Virus record (IMG/VR): IMGVR_UViG_3300042558_001357 | Span: 1 to 22,760 of that record | Reading direction: 5' to 3' (one strand) | Source: a virus | Length of the DNA stretch: 22,760 bases | In this document: positions 15,157 through 21,315 of the stretch, in pieces | Layout of the letters: each line of letters opens with the position of its first letter | Numbering within the stretch: the stretch's first letter is position 1 | Made by a program: the position numbers and the translations under genes | The notes under the pieces: generated by a model | The model's input: only the letters and a program-made list of their open reading frames with translations | Database searches by the model: none | What the model was told of the DNA's origin: nothing

Positions 15157-16251
15157 TTAAACTATTATTTTACCAACAATAGAAACCTCATCCGTTAAAG
15201 GATTTAATCCACCGGCAAAAATTGAACTATCAAAATTAACAACATAGTTGTTTCCAACTTGTAATGATGTAGGCCAATATGCTTTTGAATACTTTACACC
15301 ATTTATATAAACTTTAATACCATCCGTTGCCGTTACTGAAAGTTCTGCTGGTGGTGTTACTAATTTTGTATTACTAAATGTAATTTGGTATGTTCCCGTA
15401 ATTACACCAATTTTACTATTATATAAGTTGATATAATCAAATAGTATTTTATTATCGTTGTAATCATTCATTGTAATTCCAGCAGTTAAAGCATCTCCTG
15501 CTGATTTGTTTATATCAGTTTCTAATGTAGTAACAACTGCTCTCGTTGATATTGATTTTTTGATTGTACTTTCGTTGTTTGCAGATTCAGGTAAAAGATA
15601 TGCATAAGTTGTTAGTGAAAAATTACTACGAACCAATCTTTCTTGATTATCTGTAACTTCAGTTACACCTTCAAACCCATCTATTGTAGTTCTAAACTTA
15701 AAGCCATCACGTTCTCCCCAATACTCTTGACTAGCCCATTGGAATTGTTCAACTATACTATTCATATGCTCTGTATAGTTTGTCCAAATCATAATATCAT
15801 ATGTAACATTTACATAATCAGGCATCGTAATATCAATGATTTCTTTTCTAGGTTTGAAATTGTTTAACAAAGAAAACTTATCATATCTATTTTTATTGGA
15901 ATATCCAACGTAAGATTGATAATGTAATTGACGATTGGGCATTGCCATCGTTTCATTTGGGGTTTGGCCGGTACGTTTGAACATAACCAATGGTAATTGT
16001 ATCTTACCCCTTTGGTCTCTATATACACCATCTATTTGTGCCGATTTCCATCTTTCAGCATTTCCGTAGATTACTGGAACTGTTATTTCTTTACCATCCA
16101 ATTTTAATTTTGGAACAATAATATCTCTCATATACGAAAAGATTGCCTCATCCACATCGTATATACTAATACCACGTTTGTATGTAATACCTTCTCTCGG
16201 CATTTGCTCTGCACGATTGATTGGTTTTTGTAGTGGATTATTTGTTGCCAT
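15157..16251 (-). CDS. 15: Proximal tail sheath stabilisation / tail completion protein (gp15-like)
   Basis: A 364-aa homologue of T4 gp15, which caps the tail tube and sheath and binds the head neck. Residues about 30-225 follow the family layout: IFSYMRDIIVPKLKL, then EITVPVIYGNAERWKSA (T4 has a VPITYAS block here). After these come LPLVMFKRTG, NFKPRKEIIDITMPDYVNVT, YDIMIWTNYTEHMNSIVEQF and QERLVRSNFSLTTYAYLLP. T4 gp15 is about 270 aa; the extra length is a C-terminal extension from about residue 240. The end of that extension (IKVYINGVKYSKAYWP, then LTDEVSIVGKI) recurs in the next two genes. It starts at the ATG 16249-16251, one base after the gp14-like stop. Its place directly after genes 13 and 14 supports the call. 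Confidence 0.78.
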   Translation of the reverse strand: MATNNPLQKPINRAEQMPREGITYKRGISIYDVDEAIFSYMRDIIVPKLKLDGKEITVPVIYGNAERWKSAQIDGVYRDQRGKIQLPLVMFKRTGQTPNETMAMPNRQLHYQSYVGYSNKNRYDKFSLLNNFKPRKEIIDITMPDYVNVTYDIMIWTNYTEHMNSIVEQFQWASQEYWGERDGFKFRTTIDGFEGVTEVTDNQERLVRSNFSLTTYAYLLPESANNESTIKKSISTRAVVTTLETDINKSAGDALTAGITMNDYNDNKILFDYINLYNSKIGVITGTYQITFSNTKLVTPPAELSVTATDGIKVYINGVKYSKAYWPTSLQVGNNYVVNFDSSIFAGGLNPLTDEVSIVGKIIV

Positions 16252-16252
16252 A

Positions 16253-16708
16253 TTATTCTACTCTTGGTTTAATATTCAATTGTGATAATCTAGTCAAACG
16301 AGTTGTACATTCAATACCAAAATTGTTTTCCGATTGCATACCTACCAATTGTGATTGATTGGTATTTGTAATTTCATAAAAACTATCATTGAAATAAAAG
16401 AAATCACCAACTTCTGGTAATATATCTTTGACAATACAAGTGTCTTGATTTACTCTTACAATTACTTCTTGTTCTGTATCTTGTCCAAATCCATCATATT
16501 GTTGAGTTTCATCACCGTATTGTAAAACTGCAAATACAGATACACCATCATAGTACGATTTGTCTAATGACTCACCATATAGATTTACTTTTGTTTCACC
16601 CACTATAAGTTTATAAAAGAACACTTGAGTTTGGATTACAGAATCCACAAGCTCTCTACTTATATTTTGGAAAAAATTGTAATCTCTTGTACCTATAAAA
16701 CGTGGCAT
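16253..16708 (-). CDS. 14: Neck protein (gp14-like)
   Basis: A 151-aa protein resembling gp14, which with gp13 closes the head portal and joins the tail. Visible blocks are VFFYKLIVGETKVNLYGESL (the family has a Tyr-rich strand and then a GED/GES turn), QQYDGFGQDTEQEVIVRVNQ (matching the family's E-G-F/Y-G then D-E segment), and ILPEVGDFFYFNDSFYEIT, matching the highly typical PxxGDLIYxPxxxxxFEI of gp14 proteins. It is shorter than T4 gp14 (256 aa) but close to the compact versions in distant T4-like phages. It lies between the gp13-like and gp15-like genes with gaps of four and one bases. Confidence 0.76.
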   Translation of the reverse strand: MPRFIGTRDYNFFQNISRELVDSVIQTQVFFYKLIVGETKVNLYGESLDKSYYDGVSVFAVLQYGDETQQYDGFGQDTEQEVIVRVNQDTCIVKDILPEVGDFFYFNDSFYEITNTNQSQLVGMQSENNFGIECTTRLTRLSQLNIKPRVE

Positions 16709-16712
16709 ACTA

Positions 16713-17879
16713 TTATCCTATATAAAATGGCATTGGTATTTTATTCAACATCTTTTGTACATTATCTGCTTCTTGCATTCTGTATTCCATTTGTTTTGGT
16801 CTACTCAATTCTTCCAAATTCTGTCTCAATTGCTCGTACAATCTATCTTTATCGTTTTGTGCTTCTGCTCTCAATGCTGCACCATCCAATGAAACCTCAC
16901 CCTCTGGAATTGGAATAGTTGCGTATTTCTCTCTAATAGCACCTAATAGTTCCTTTGCTAATGCTAATGTATATTTCCAAATCCATTGCTTACCAACTGA
17001 ATTGATTGTTCTATATGGAATAAAATCGTAATTTACATTTGAGTAAGATGATACTGCACCTGCTTTCTTTTGAATTGCATTTTCATCTCTATCATCCACT
17101 ACAATATATTCAAACCACATTTGCGCCGGTGTTTTATCCGTAGGAGCAGGAAAAATGTGTAGTTCATTATTTACTATGTTAAATGTATATGCACTTCTAC
17201 GAACCTGGTCATTAAATTCAATTGCCTGAATACGAAGTAAATCTTCATATATTGGCATCATTACAAATTGTGCCGCTGGTGAGAATGAACTAAATCCAAA
17301 TTCATCCATAAGGTTTAGAGTACCTTTTGCAGAAACTGCATATGGGTCAAAGAAACGAGAGATTGCGGGTGTGTTTTCATAAAACACCTTTTTAATTTCA
17401 ATTCTTTTTCCACTTTCACTTACATCTGCCCATAGGTGGTTCAAATCATATTTACTTACACCAATTTGAGTTTGGAATGAACCTGATTTTTGTGATGTAT
17501 AACCACCAACTTCTGCTTCTTGTCCATAAGAATTTGCAATACGGATTAAAGAACCGATATTAGTTCCCTCTACATATGTGTTTGTAAAGTTAGAACCAGT
17601 AGATTGCCCCATCAAATTAGATAGGTTATTACGGATGTTGAATTGATTTACTTGTGCAGAGTATTCACTAATTGATTCCTCAAAACAAGCATATATGTTT
17701 ACGGGTAGTAATTCAATGTTTTGAATTGGATAACCTAATCGTTTTGCAACCCAATCGCCCACACGAGGTCCGTCTGCTTGGAAGTTTATATCTGTATCAT
17801 AAATTCCGAAAGGAGTTGAACCGGAGATTGCAGAACCACTTCCCGGCCAGTTTATACTAGTTACTAAATCTGCTGCCAT
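16713..17879 (-). CDS. 13: Neck protein (gp13-like)
   Basis: A 388-aa homologue of T4 gp13, a head-completion/neck protein under the portal. The N-terminal WVAKRLGYPIQNIELLPVNI followed by YACFEESISEYS matches the family's RLGxPxxxVELT..QI..C...A...Y opening. The C-terminus is also typical: WKYTLALAKELLGAIREKY, then PIPEGEVSLDGAALRAEA and a charged helix, ending in NKIPMPFYIG. It is longer than T4 gp13 (309 aa); the extra part lies in the central beta-rich region around residues 100-260 and in the C-terminal helix. It begins a transcription unit: a terminator ends at 17933 and a late-type motif lies at 17901-17910, 22 bases before the ATG. Genes 14 and 15 follow directly. Confidence 0.82.
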   Translation of the reverse strand: MAADLVTSINWPGSGSAISGSTPFGIYDTDINFQADGPRVGDWVAKRLGYPIQNIELLPVNIYACFEESISEYSAQVNQFNIRNNLSNLMGQSTGSNFTNTYVEGTNIGSLIRIANSYGQEAEVGGYTSQKSGSFQTQIGVSKYDLNHLWADVSESGKRIEIKKVFYENTPAISRFFDPYAVSAKGTLNLMDEFGFSSFSPAAQFVMMPIYEDLLRIQAIEFNDQVRRSAYTFNIVNNELHIFPAPTDKTPAQMWFEYIVVDDRDENAIQKKAGAVSSYSNVNYDFIPYRTINSVGKQWIWKYTLALAKELLGAIREKYATIPIPEGEVSLDGAALRAEAQNDKDRLYEQLRQNLEELSRPKQMEYRMQEADNVQKMLNKIPMPFYIG

Positions 17880-17900
17880 AATTTGTTGTTATATACCTAA

Positions 17901-17910
17901 TATAAATATA
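17901..17910 (-). promoter_or_regulatory. Candidate late promoter before the neck genes
   Basis: Exact minus-strand TATATTTATA, 22 bases before the gp13-like ATG and 23 bases after a terminator U-run. The nearest TTG is 22 nt upstream, not the 20 nt used in the host-type promoters. Confidence 0.52.
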
Positions 17911-17932
17911 CGATTTCTAAAATAGGATATAA

Positions 17933-17960
17933 CAAAAAAACTACCCACAAAGTGAGTAGT
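17933..17960 (-). terminator. Rho-independent terminator closing the small-gene island
   Basis: On the minus strand ACTACTCAC pairs with GTGGGTAGT (one wobble) around TTT, followed by seven T. It lies about 50 bases after the stop of the 119-aa gene and separates it from the neck operon. Confidence 0.85.
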
Positions 17961-18011
17961 CTTTAACACAATCAAAATGAAAAATCAAAAAAAGAAACCT
18001 AATCTATATTT

Positions 18012-18371
18012 TTACAAACCTTGCTCCCTTCGAAGTTGTTGGTTGTCATATTCAGCTTCCGAATACTCTACCACTTTTAAGTAAGGGTCAAACTTTGTTT
18101 CGTAGTAACCATTTAGGTTAGCAATTGAAATCATTGTATCAATGAATGACTTACGAACATAAGTCATATCAGATGAACCAAAACCCTGGTCTTCAGGCCA
18201 ATCAGAGTAATCTTCAGCTACCTCATTTAATGCATCGTAAACTGCATCCATATAGGTAATAACTCTATTAGTAAAACGTCCCTCAACAGGAAAAGTATTT
18301 TTAATAGTATCAAACCCCTCGATTAAAGAAGCGGTGGCTAAAACTGAATTAAGATTAAATGGAAGACTCAT
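18012..18371 (-). CDS. Hypothetical acidic 119-aa protein, monocistronic
   Basis: I do not recognise this protein. It is mostly helical and acidic: SLIEGFDTIKNTFPVEGRFT, TYMDAVYDALNEVAEDYSDW, MTYVRKSFIDTMISIANLNG, and a charged tail EYDNQQLRREQGL. No metal site, P-loop or membrane segment is visible. It has its own host-type promoter (18410-18440) and terminator (17933-17960), so it is expressed alone and is the last member of the small-gene island. It starts at the ATG 18369-18371, with a 38-base leader after the -7 element. Confidence 0.7.
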   Translation of the reverse strand: MSLPFNLNSVLATASLIEGFDTIKNTFPVEGRFTNRVITYMDAVYDALNEVAEDYSDWPEDQGFGSSDMTYVRKSFIDTMISIANLNGYYETKFDPYLKVVEYSEAEYDNQQLRREQGL

Positions 18372-18409
18372 AGTAGATATATTTAAAATGTTTAACTCTT
18401 ATTACTCTA

Positions 18410-18440
18410 TAAAGGTAAGCATAATAAATGGGAAAGTCAA
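18410..18440 (-). promoter_or_regulatory. Repeated host-type promoter, copy 4
   Basis: On the minus strand TTGAC (18436-18440), 18 nt, TACCTTTA (18410-18417). The leader contains AGTTAAACAT as in the other copies. The -33 element lies in the loop of a perfect inverted repeat, TGGGAAAG/CTTTCCCA (18429-18450), found in full only in this copy. The hairpin could also weakly terminate the upstream 192-aa gene. Confidence 0.75.
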
Positions 18441-18459
18441 GTCTTTCCCAAATTATTTT

Positions 18460-19038
18460 TTAAATATTTTGTAATGCTTTTTGAATAACATTTTCAGTAT
18501 AAGAATAACCTCTCAACTTCTCAATCGCTTTCTCCAAAGTTAATACTCCCCATACATACTCACCGGCCATCATAGCTTTCAAGCTACGTTTTGCTTCTGG
18601 CCAAGTACCATAGGGTGCTTTACCATTGAAACTCACATACTTTGCACCAAACTCTAATTCAGTTCCGTTATCAGTCTTACCATTATCTCCGTATTCGTAG
18701 ATGTCATGCATCCCGTCATAATGTCCACCTTTGAACATATTACAGAACGAAGCGATTTCACGATAATCATCAGTACCATATTCTAACTCCGAACCATCAG
18801 CGTAACAAGCATAAAGGTCAGATGAACAACCATTAGCAAAGGTTTCTGATTTACCCCATACTAACATATTAGGATATTTAACTTTCATCCATTGTTTGAA
18901 CATCAAAGGAACTTCTTTTCGTCCAATAGAAATAACTGGATTAAGTAACGCAACTCCTGAATAAGAGTGAGTACGAAGACAATTTACAGGTAACTCAAAA
19001 CGGATACCCAAGTAATCAAATTTCGTTGTATTTTTCAT
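18460..19038 (-). CDS. Hypothetical 192-aa protein, possibly LPD29-like
   Basis: A cytoplasmic protein with no membrane segment. The region near residues 45-90 (MFKQWMKVKYPNMLVWGKSE, FANGCSSDLYACYADGS) loosely resembles the LPD29-type domain of phage and polyvalent proteins, with a Lys-x-x-(Y/F)-Pro turn followed by a Gly/Ser-rich strand; I hold this only weakly. The rest has GGHYDGMHDIYEYGDNGKTD, an acidic Tyr/Gly-rich part, and a C-terminal helical pair (LTLEKAIEKLRGYSYTENV). It is transcribed alone from promoter copy 3 (19075-19105). It starts at the ATG 19036-19038. Such small single-gene units in phages often encode host-takeover factors, but nothing in the sequence shows this directly. 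Confidence 0.7.
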   Translation of the reverse strand: MKNTTKFDYLGIRFELPVNCLRTHSYSGVALLNPVISIGRKEVPLMFKQWMKVKYPNMLVWGKSETFANGCSSDLYACYADGSELEYGTDDYREIASFCNMFKGGHYDGMHDIYEYGDNGKTDNGTELEFGAKYVSFNGKAPYGTWPEAKRSLKAMMAGEYVWGVLTLEKAIEKLRGYSYTENVIQKALQNI

Positions 19039-19074
19039 AATTTTATGTTTAATGTTTAACCCTCATTGGTTTAA

Positions 19075-19105
19075 TAAAGGTACAAAGAATAATTGAGAAT
19101 GTCAA
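19075..19105 (-). promoter_or_regulatory. Repeated host-type promoter, copy 3
   Basis: On the minus strand TTGAC (19101-19105), 18 nt, TACCTTTA (19075-19082), then a leader with GGTTAAACAT before the 192-aa gene ATG at 19038. The A/T-rich upstream part differs most from the other copies. Confidence 0.75.
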
Positions 19106-19124
19106 GCTTTTAGCAAAATATTTT

Positions 19125-19379
19125 TCAATTATTTTCATCTTTTTTTGCAATAATTTCCAAGTCACCTTGAACCATTACTTTCCTTCCATACACATCATCA
19201 AATACAATACCACGACCATAAACTCTAAATGAATTTGCATAATATCGTTTTCCATTTTCCGATGTAATTTCATACTTTGCTTTATCCGTTTTACCAGGTA
19301 TTGCAAATGCAAGTGCCGCTGCCATTGACATAATCACCAATGCTCCAAAAATTGCTAATCCGCTTTTAAATGTTGCCAT
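19125..19379 (-). CDS. Small single-pass membrane protein
   Basis: An 84-aa protein. Residues 7-28 (GLAIFGALVIMSMAAALAFA) form one hydrophobic helix, followed by a charged, beta-like domain of about 55 residues (YEITSENGKRYYANSFRVYG, then VFDDVYGRKVMVQGDLEIIA). With Lys ahead of the helix, the soluble part would be periplasmic or extracytoplasmic. The start chosen is the ATG at 19377-19379; an in-frame TTG at 19388 would add MIK only. The gene overlaps the end of the 45-aa gene upstream by 14 bases, so the two small membrane proteins are probably co-translated. No family is recognised. Superinfection exclusion or a lysis accessory role would fit the architecture but is not shown. Confidence 0.68.
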   Translation of the reverse strand: MATFKSGLAIFGALVIMSMAAALAFAIPGKTDKAKYEITSENGKRYYANSFRVYGRGIVFDDVYGRKVMVQGDLEIIAKKDENN

Positions 19380-19503
19380 CTTTATCAAAATTTTTAAAAT
19401 CGTTAATTAAATAAACCAAACCACCAACAAATAGTGATGCTAATAAGACGAGATATACCCCATCTACTACATAATCCATTGTTTTATAAATGTATCCTAA
19501 CAT
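19366..19503 (-). CDS. Very small membrane protein (45 aa)
   Basis: The ATG at 19501-19503 opens MLGYIYKTMDYVVDGVY, followed by one hydrophobic stretch (LVLLASLFVGGLVYLI) and a charged tail, NDFKNFDKDGNI, ending TAA at 19366-19368. It fills what would otherwise be a gap between the 80-aa gene and the membrane-protein gene and overlaps the latter by 14 bases, which supports it being real. It may form a complex with the downstream 84-aa membrane protein. No known family; too short for confident comparison. Confidence 0.6.
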   Translation of the reverse strand: MLGYIYKTMDYVVDGVYLVLLASLFVGGLVYLINDFKNFDKDGNI

Positions 19504-19521
19504 AGTTTTATTATTTTAAGT

Positions 19522-19764
19522 TTAAAAGAAAAATGCATTCCATACACACTCAACAGGCCTTTGATACCTCTCACCAGCTCTATGGTTATGTTGGGCAGAG
19601 AATGAATGAGATGGATAAATGGATTTAACTACCTCCATTGTACACGTCCCAGCGTACTCATTAATACCTATCAGTTTTGCTCGTAAGGTTGGAGAGAAGT
19701 TCTCTGGTGTATCCTCACCTATTACCTTAACTAAATCCGTAATCTTACTATCTGAATATTTCAT
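19522..19764 (-). CDS. Hypothetical 80-aa protein
   Basis: Opens MKYSDSKITDLVKVIGEDTP and ends RPVECVWNAFFF. No recognised domain. It has a helix-like first third, a short beta segment (RAKLIGINEYAGTCTMEVVK) and a His/Arg-rich segment (SFSAQHNHRAGERYQ). It starts at the ATG 19762-19764, seven bases after the stop of the 62-aa gene, and shares the operon driven by promoter copy 2. The Cys/His residues are not arranged as a clear zinc site. Confidence 0.6.
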   Translation of the reverse strand: MKYSDSKITDLVKVIGEDTPENFSPTLRAKLIGINEYAGTCTMEVVKSIYPSHSFSAQHNHRAGERYQRPVECVWNAFFF

Positions 19765-19771
19765 AGTTTTA

Positions 19772-19960
19772 TTATTTAAAAGATTTTAAGTTCATTATAA
19801 GAAATGCGTTGGTTTTTTTGTAAACCGATTCGGCAACTAAATTGTTGGCAAACATAACATCATTTTTTGTGATAGTATTTATGATGTGGGATTTACTTAA
19901 AAAATCAAAACCACCGGTCAATGCCGCAATGTAAAAATGAAAATCTGTGAATCGTTTCAT
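19772..19960 (-). CDS. Hypothetical 62-aa protein, first gene of its operon
   Basis: A small basic protein beginning MKRFTDFHFYIAALTGGFDF and ending NAFLIMNLKSFK. No domain is recognised, and there is no clear membrane helix. It starts at the ATG 19958-19960, 31 bases after the -7 element of promoter copy 2. It leads a unit of four small genes: this one, the 80-aa gene, and two small membrane proteins. Confidence 0.58.
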   Translation of the reverse strand: MKRFTDFHFYIAALTGGFDFLSKSHIINTITKNDVMFANNLVAESVYKKTNAFLIMNLKSFK

Positions 19961-19991
19961 ATTGAATTATTTATGTTTAACTGATGTTTAG

Positions 19992-20022
19992 TAAAGGTAA
20001 GCAAAATAAATGAGAAAGTCAA
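19992..20022 (-). promoter_or_regulatory. Repeated host-type promoter, copy 2
   Basis: On the minus strand TTGAC (20018-20022), 18 nt, TACCTTTA (19992-19999), then a leader with AGTTAAACAT. The A/T-rich stretch ahead of TTGAC (AATAATTAAGAAAAGAC) is almost the same as in copy 1. It begins just inside or at the end of the SWIM gene. Confidence 0.78.
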
Positions 20023-20039
20023 GTCTTTTCTTAATTATT

Positions 20040-20222
20040 TTACAAACTATGTCCTAATTTATTATGTATGGAAACCATATGTTTGCAAGGTGTGTATCTA
20101 CGGAAACTTCTTGCTTCACAATTACAATCTACAATTTTCCAATCTTCAACTGAAACTTTGTAGTATTTTAACTTTTGGGTCTTTTTATCTCTACTACCCA
20201 TTTCTTTGTAAAACCACTTCAT
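20040..20222 (-). CDS. SWIM-type zinc-finger protein
   Basis: A small protein whose second half carries the SWIM zinc motif CxCx(n)CxH: DCNCEARSFRRYTPCKHMVS. It is preceded by the usual beta pair (LKYYKVSVEDWKIVD). SWIM domains bind zinc and take part in DNA or protein contacts. The start is uncertain. The ATG at 20220-20222 gives 60 residues with a complete domain and is used here. An in-frame TTG at 20273 would add 17 residues. A well-placed ATG at 20293, right after the promoter leader, is in another frame that could join this one by a -1 shift at TTTAAAA (20249-20255). It is transcribed from promoter copy 1. The role in phage infection is unknown; a host-takeover or DNA-binding task is possible. 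Confidence 0.75.
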   Translation of the reverse strand: MKWFYKEMGSRDKKTQKLKYYKVSVEDWKIVDCNCEARSFRRYTPCKHMVSIHNKLGHSL

Positions 20223-20233
20223 ATCTTTGTTGT

Positions 20234-20293
20234 TTAGTAACCTAACATTTTTAAAACTCGCAATCCAAACCAAATAAAATCTAAAATTTTCAT
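20234..20293 (-). other. Short leader ORF ahead of the SWIM gene, possible -1 frameshift site
   Basis: The ATG at 20291-20293 follows the promoter leader directly and encodes MKILDFIWFGLRVLKMLGY before a TAA at 20234-20236, 11 bases ahead of the SWIM ATG. Codons 13-15 contain T TTA AAA (20249-20255), a canonical -1 slippery heptamer in the correct phase. A shift there would continue as NVRLLNNKDM into the SWIM frame. Alternatively it is a leader peptide with reinitiation, or chance. Confidence 0.35.
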
Positions 20294-20315
20294 ATCTTTA
20301 ACTCTTATTACATAG

Positions 20316-20346
20316 TAAAGGTAAGTAAAAATAATGAGAATGTCAA
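20316..20346 (-). promoter_or_regulatory. Repeated host-type promoter, copy 1
   Basis: On the minus strand TTGAC (20342-20346), 18 nt, TACCTTTA (20316-20323), then a leader with AGTTAAAGAT that runs straight into the ATG at 20293. It lies about 30 bases after the terminator of the structural unit, so it starts the small-gene island. Confidence 0.78.
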
Positions 20347-20370
20347 GTCTTTTCTTAATTATTTTTTAGA

Positions 20371-20397
20371 CATAAAAAAACCCACCGAAGTGGGTTT
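20371..20397 (-). terminator. Strong rho-independent terminator after the 78-aa structural gene
   Basis: On the minus strand AAACCCAC-TTCG-GTGGGTTT is a perfect 8-bp stem with an extra-stable UUCG tetraloop, followed by TTTTATG. It closes the unit starting at 21211. Confidence 0.9.
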
Positions 20398-20418
20398 AGA
20401 TATTTTTGTAAATTTATA

Positions 20419-20655
20419 TTATTCCAAAATAATCATTGCACCTGATGAAATTGTTAAATATATCGGGTAGCAAGGAAATATTTGATGATTATCAATTGAT
20501 GTTAAATTTATAACACCACCACCTGCTAATGCTACACTACCACTTGGGTTTCCTTCACCTCGCATAACTCCCCAAACATTTGGATATGCCGTTCCTTTTC
20601 CTAATGCAACCGAACCACTTACGGTTGATACTTTATATGCTCTATATTCTGCCAT
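20419..20655 (-). CDS. Small beta-rich virion protein candidate (78 aa)
   Basis: Opens MAEYRAYKVSTVSGSVALGK and ends YLTISSGAMIILE. It is predicted all-beta, with two GSVAL repeats (SGSVALGKG and SGSVALAGG). The composition matches the fibre and capsid-proximal proteins of this phage rather than the small-gene island. It lies 19 bases after the 178-aa gene and before a strong terminator, in the unit directly after the capsid gene, so a head-decoration or other virion role is plausible. No family is recognised. The ATG at 20653-20655 has TATAAATA nine bases upstream, probably chance in A/T-rich sequence. Confidence 0.62.
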   Translation of the reverse strand: MAEYRAYKVSTVSGSVALGKGTAYPNVWGVMRGEGNPSGSVALAGGGVINLTSIDNHQIFPCYPIYLTISSGAMIILE

Positions 20656-20674
20656 TTTATTTTTATTTATAATT

Positions 20675-21211
20675 TTAATGAACTATTGCTAAAAAATCAC
20701 TTGCAGTATAGATATAAATATCACCTGCTACTAACCCGCCTGCTAATGCAGCTGCATTATTAGCATATGTTGGGATATTTGCAATGTTTAAACGATTTGC
20801 ACCATTCGAACCAATTACAGGTGTATTAGAACCACTTGCAAATTTAATATATCCAGTTGCTGCATTTTGTACACCTGATACTTGCATTGTATTTGAACGA
20901 TTTACATCACCAATCCAAGCATCATCACCAACTTTAAAGTTTTGTCCACCACCATTGTTGGTTGCGAAGAATTTATCTTGTGTAGAATAACTACCACTTA
21001 CACCAATCGAACCACTTAATGCGGCTATTGATGCGCTTAAAGATGTAATATCAGCATCGGTTGCTAATCCAGCCACATCCAATGGTGATTGGATTGCTTC
21101 TACTGTTGAATATGCAAATTGAAATCCATCTTCCGTTACTACCATCACTTTGGTACTACCACTCGGTGCTATAATATCTAAATCGTATGCTCTATGTAAT
21201 GAGTTTGCCAT
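20675..21211 (-). CDS. Virion structural protein, capsid-proximal
   Basis: A 178-aa protein, MANSLHRAYDLDIIAPSGST onward. Its C-terminus, IPTYANNAAALAGGLVAGDI followed by YIYTASDFLAIVH, is a block that recurs at the ends of many phage structural proteins, usually as YANNAAAxAGGLxxGxxY. The centre has a Ser/Ala-rich coiled-coil-like segment (ITSLSASIAALSGSIGVSGS) and a beta region (TGYIKFASGSNTPVIGSNGA) as found in fibre shafts. It is the first gene after the capsid terminator and has a late-type motif 25 bases upstream. It is likely a virion protein; whether it sits on the head or the tail is not clear. Confidence 0.7.
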   Translation of the reverse strand: MANSLHRAYDLDIIAPSGSTKVMVVTEDGFQFAYSTVEAIQSPLDVAGLATDADITSLSASIAALSGSIGVSGSYSTQDKFFATNNGGGQNFKVGDDAWIGDVNRSNTMQVSGVQNAATGYIKFASGSNTPVIGSNGANRLNIANIPTYANNAAALAGGLVAGDIYIYTASDFLAIVH

Positions 21212-21235
21212 TTTAATCCTATTGTTTTTATATTA

Positions 21236-21245
21236 TATAAATATA
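21236..21245 (-). promoter_or_regulatory. Candidate late promoter before the 178-aa structural gene
   Basis: Exact minus-strand TATATTTATA inside a longer TA-rich run, 25 bases before the ATG and 17 bases after the capsid terminator. No TTG lies at the 20-nt spacing. Confidence 0.52.
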
Positions 21246-21261
21246 TAGTTTTCATATAAAC

Positions 21262-21288
21262 AAAAAAAAGAGAGGATTTCTCCTCTCT
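21262..21288 (-). terminator. Rho-independent terminator after the major capsid gene
   Basis: On the minus strand AGAGAGGA-GAAA-TCCTCTCT is a perfect 8-bp stem with a GNRA loop, followed by a T-run. It begins 28 bases after the capsid stop. Confidence 0.88.
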
Positions 21289-21315
21289 CTTTTCACTTTA
21301 CTTTTGATTGTTGGA

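Noticed and set aside
18429-18450. Inverted repeat TGGGAAAG/CTTTCCCA as a repressor operator
   Set aside because: Only this one of four promoter copies has the full palindrome, so a shared operator is not supported; kept only as a note on the promoter.
20664-20671. Minus-strand TATAAATA (T4 late consensus) before the 78-aa gene
   Set aside because: It lies only nine bases from the ATG, leaving no leader, and the gap between the two genes is 19 bases of A/T-rich sequence; chance is more likely.
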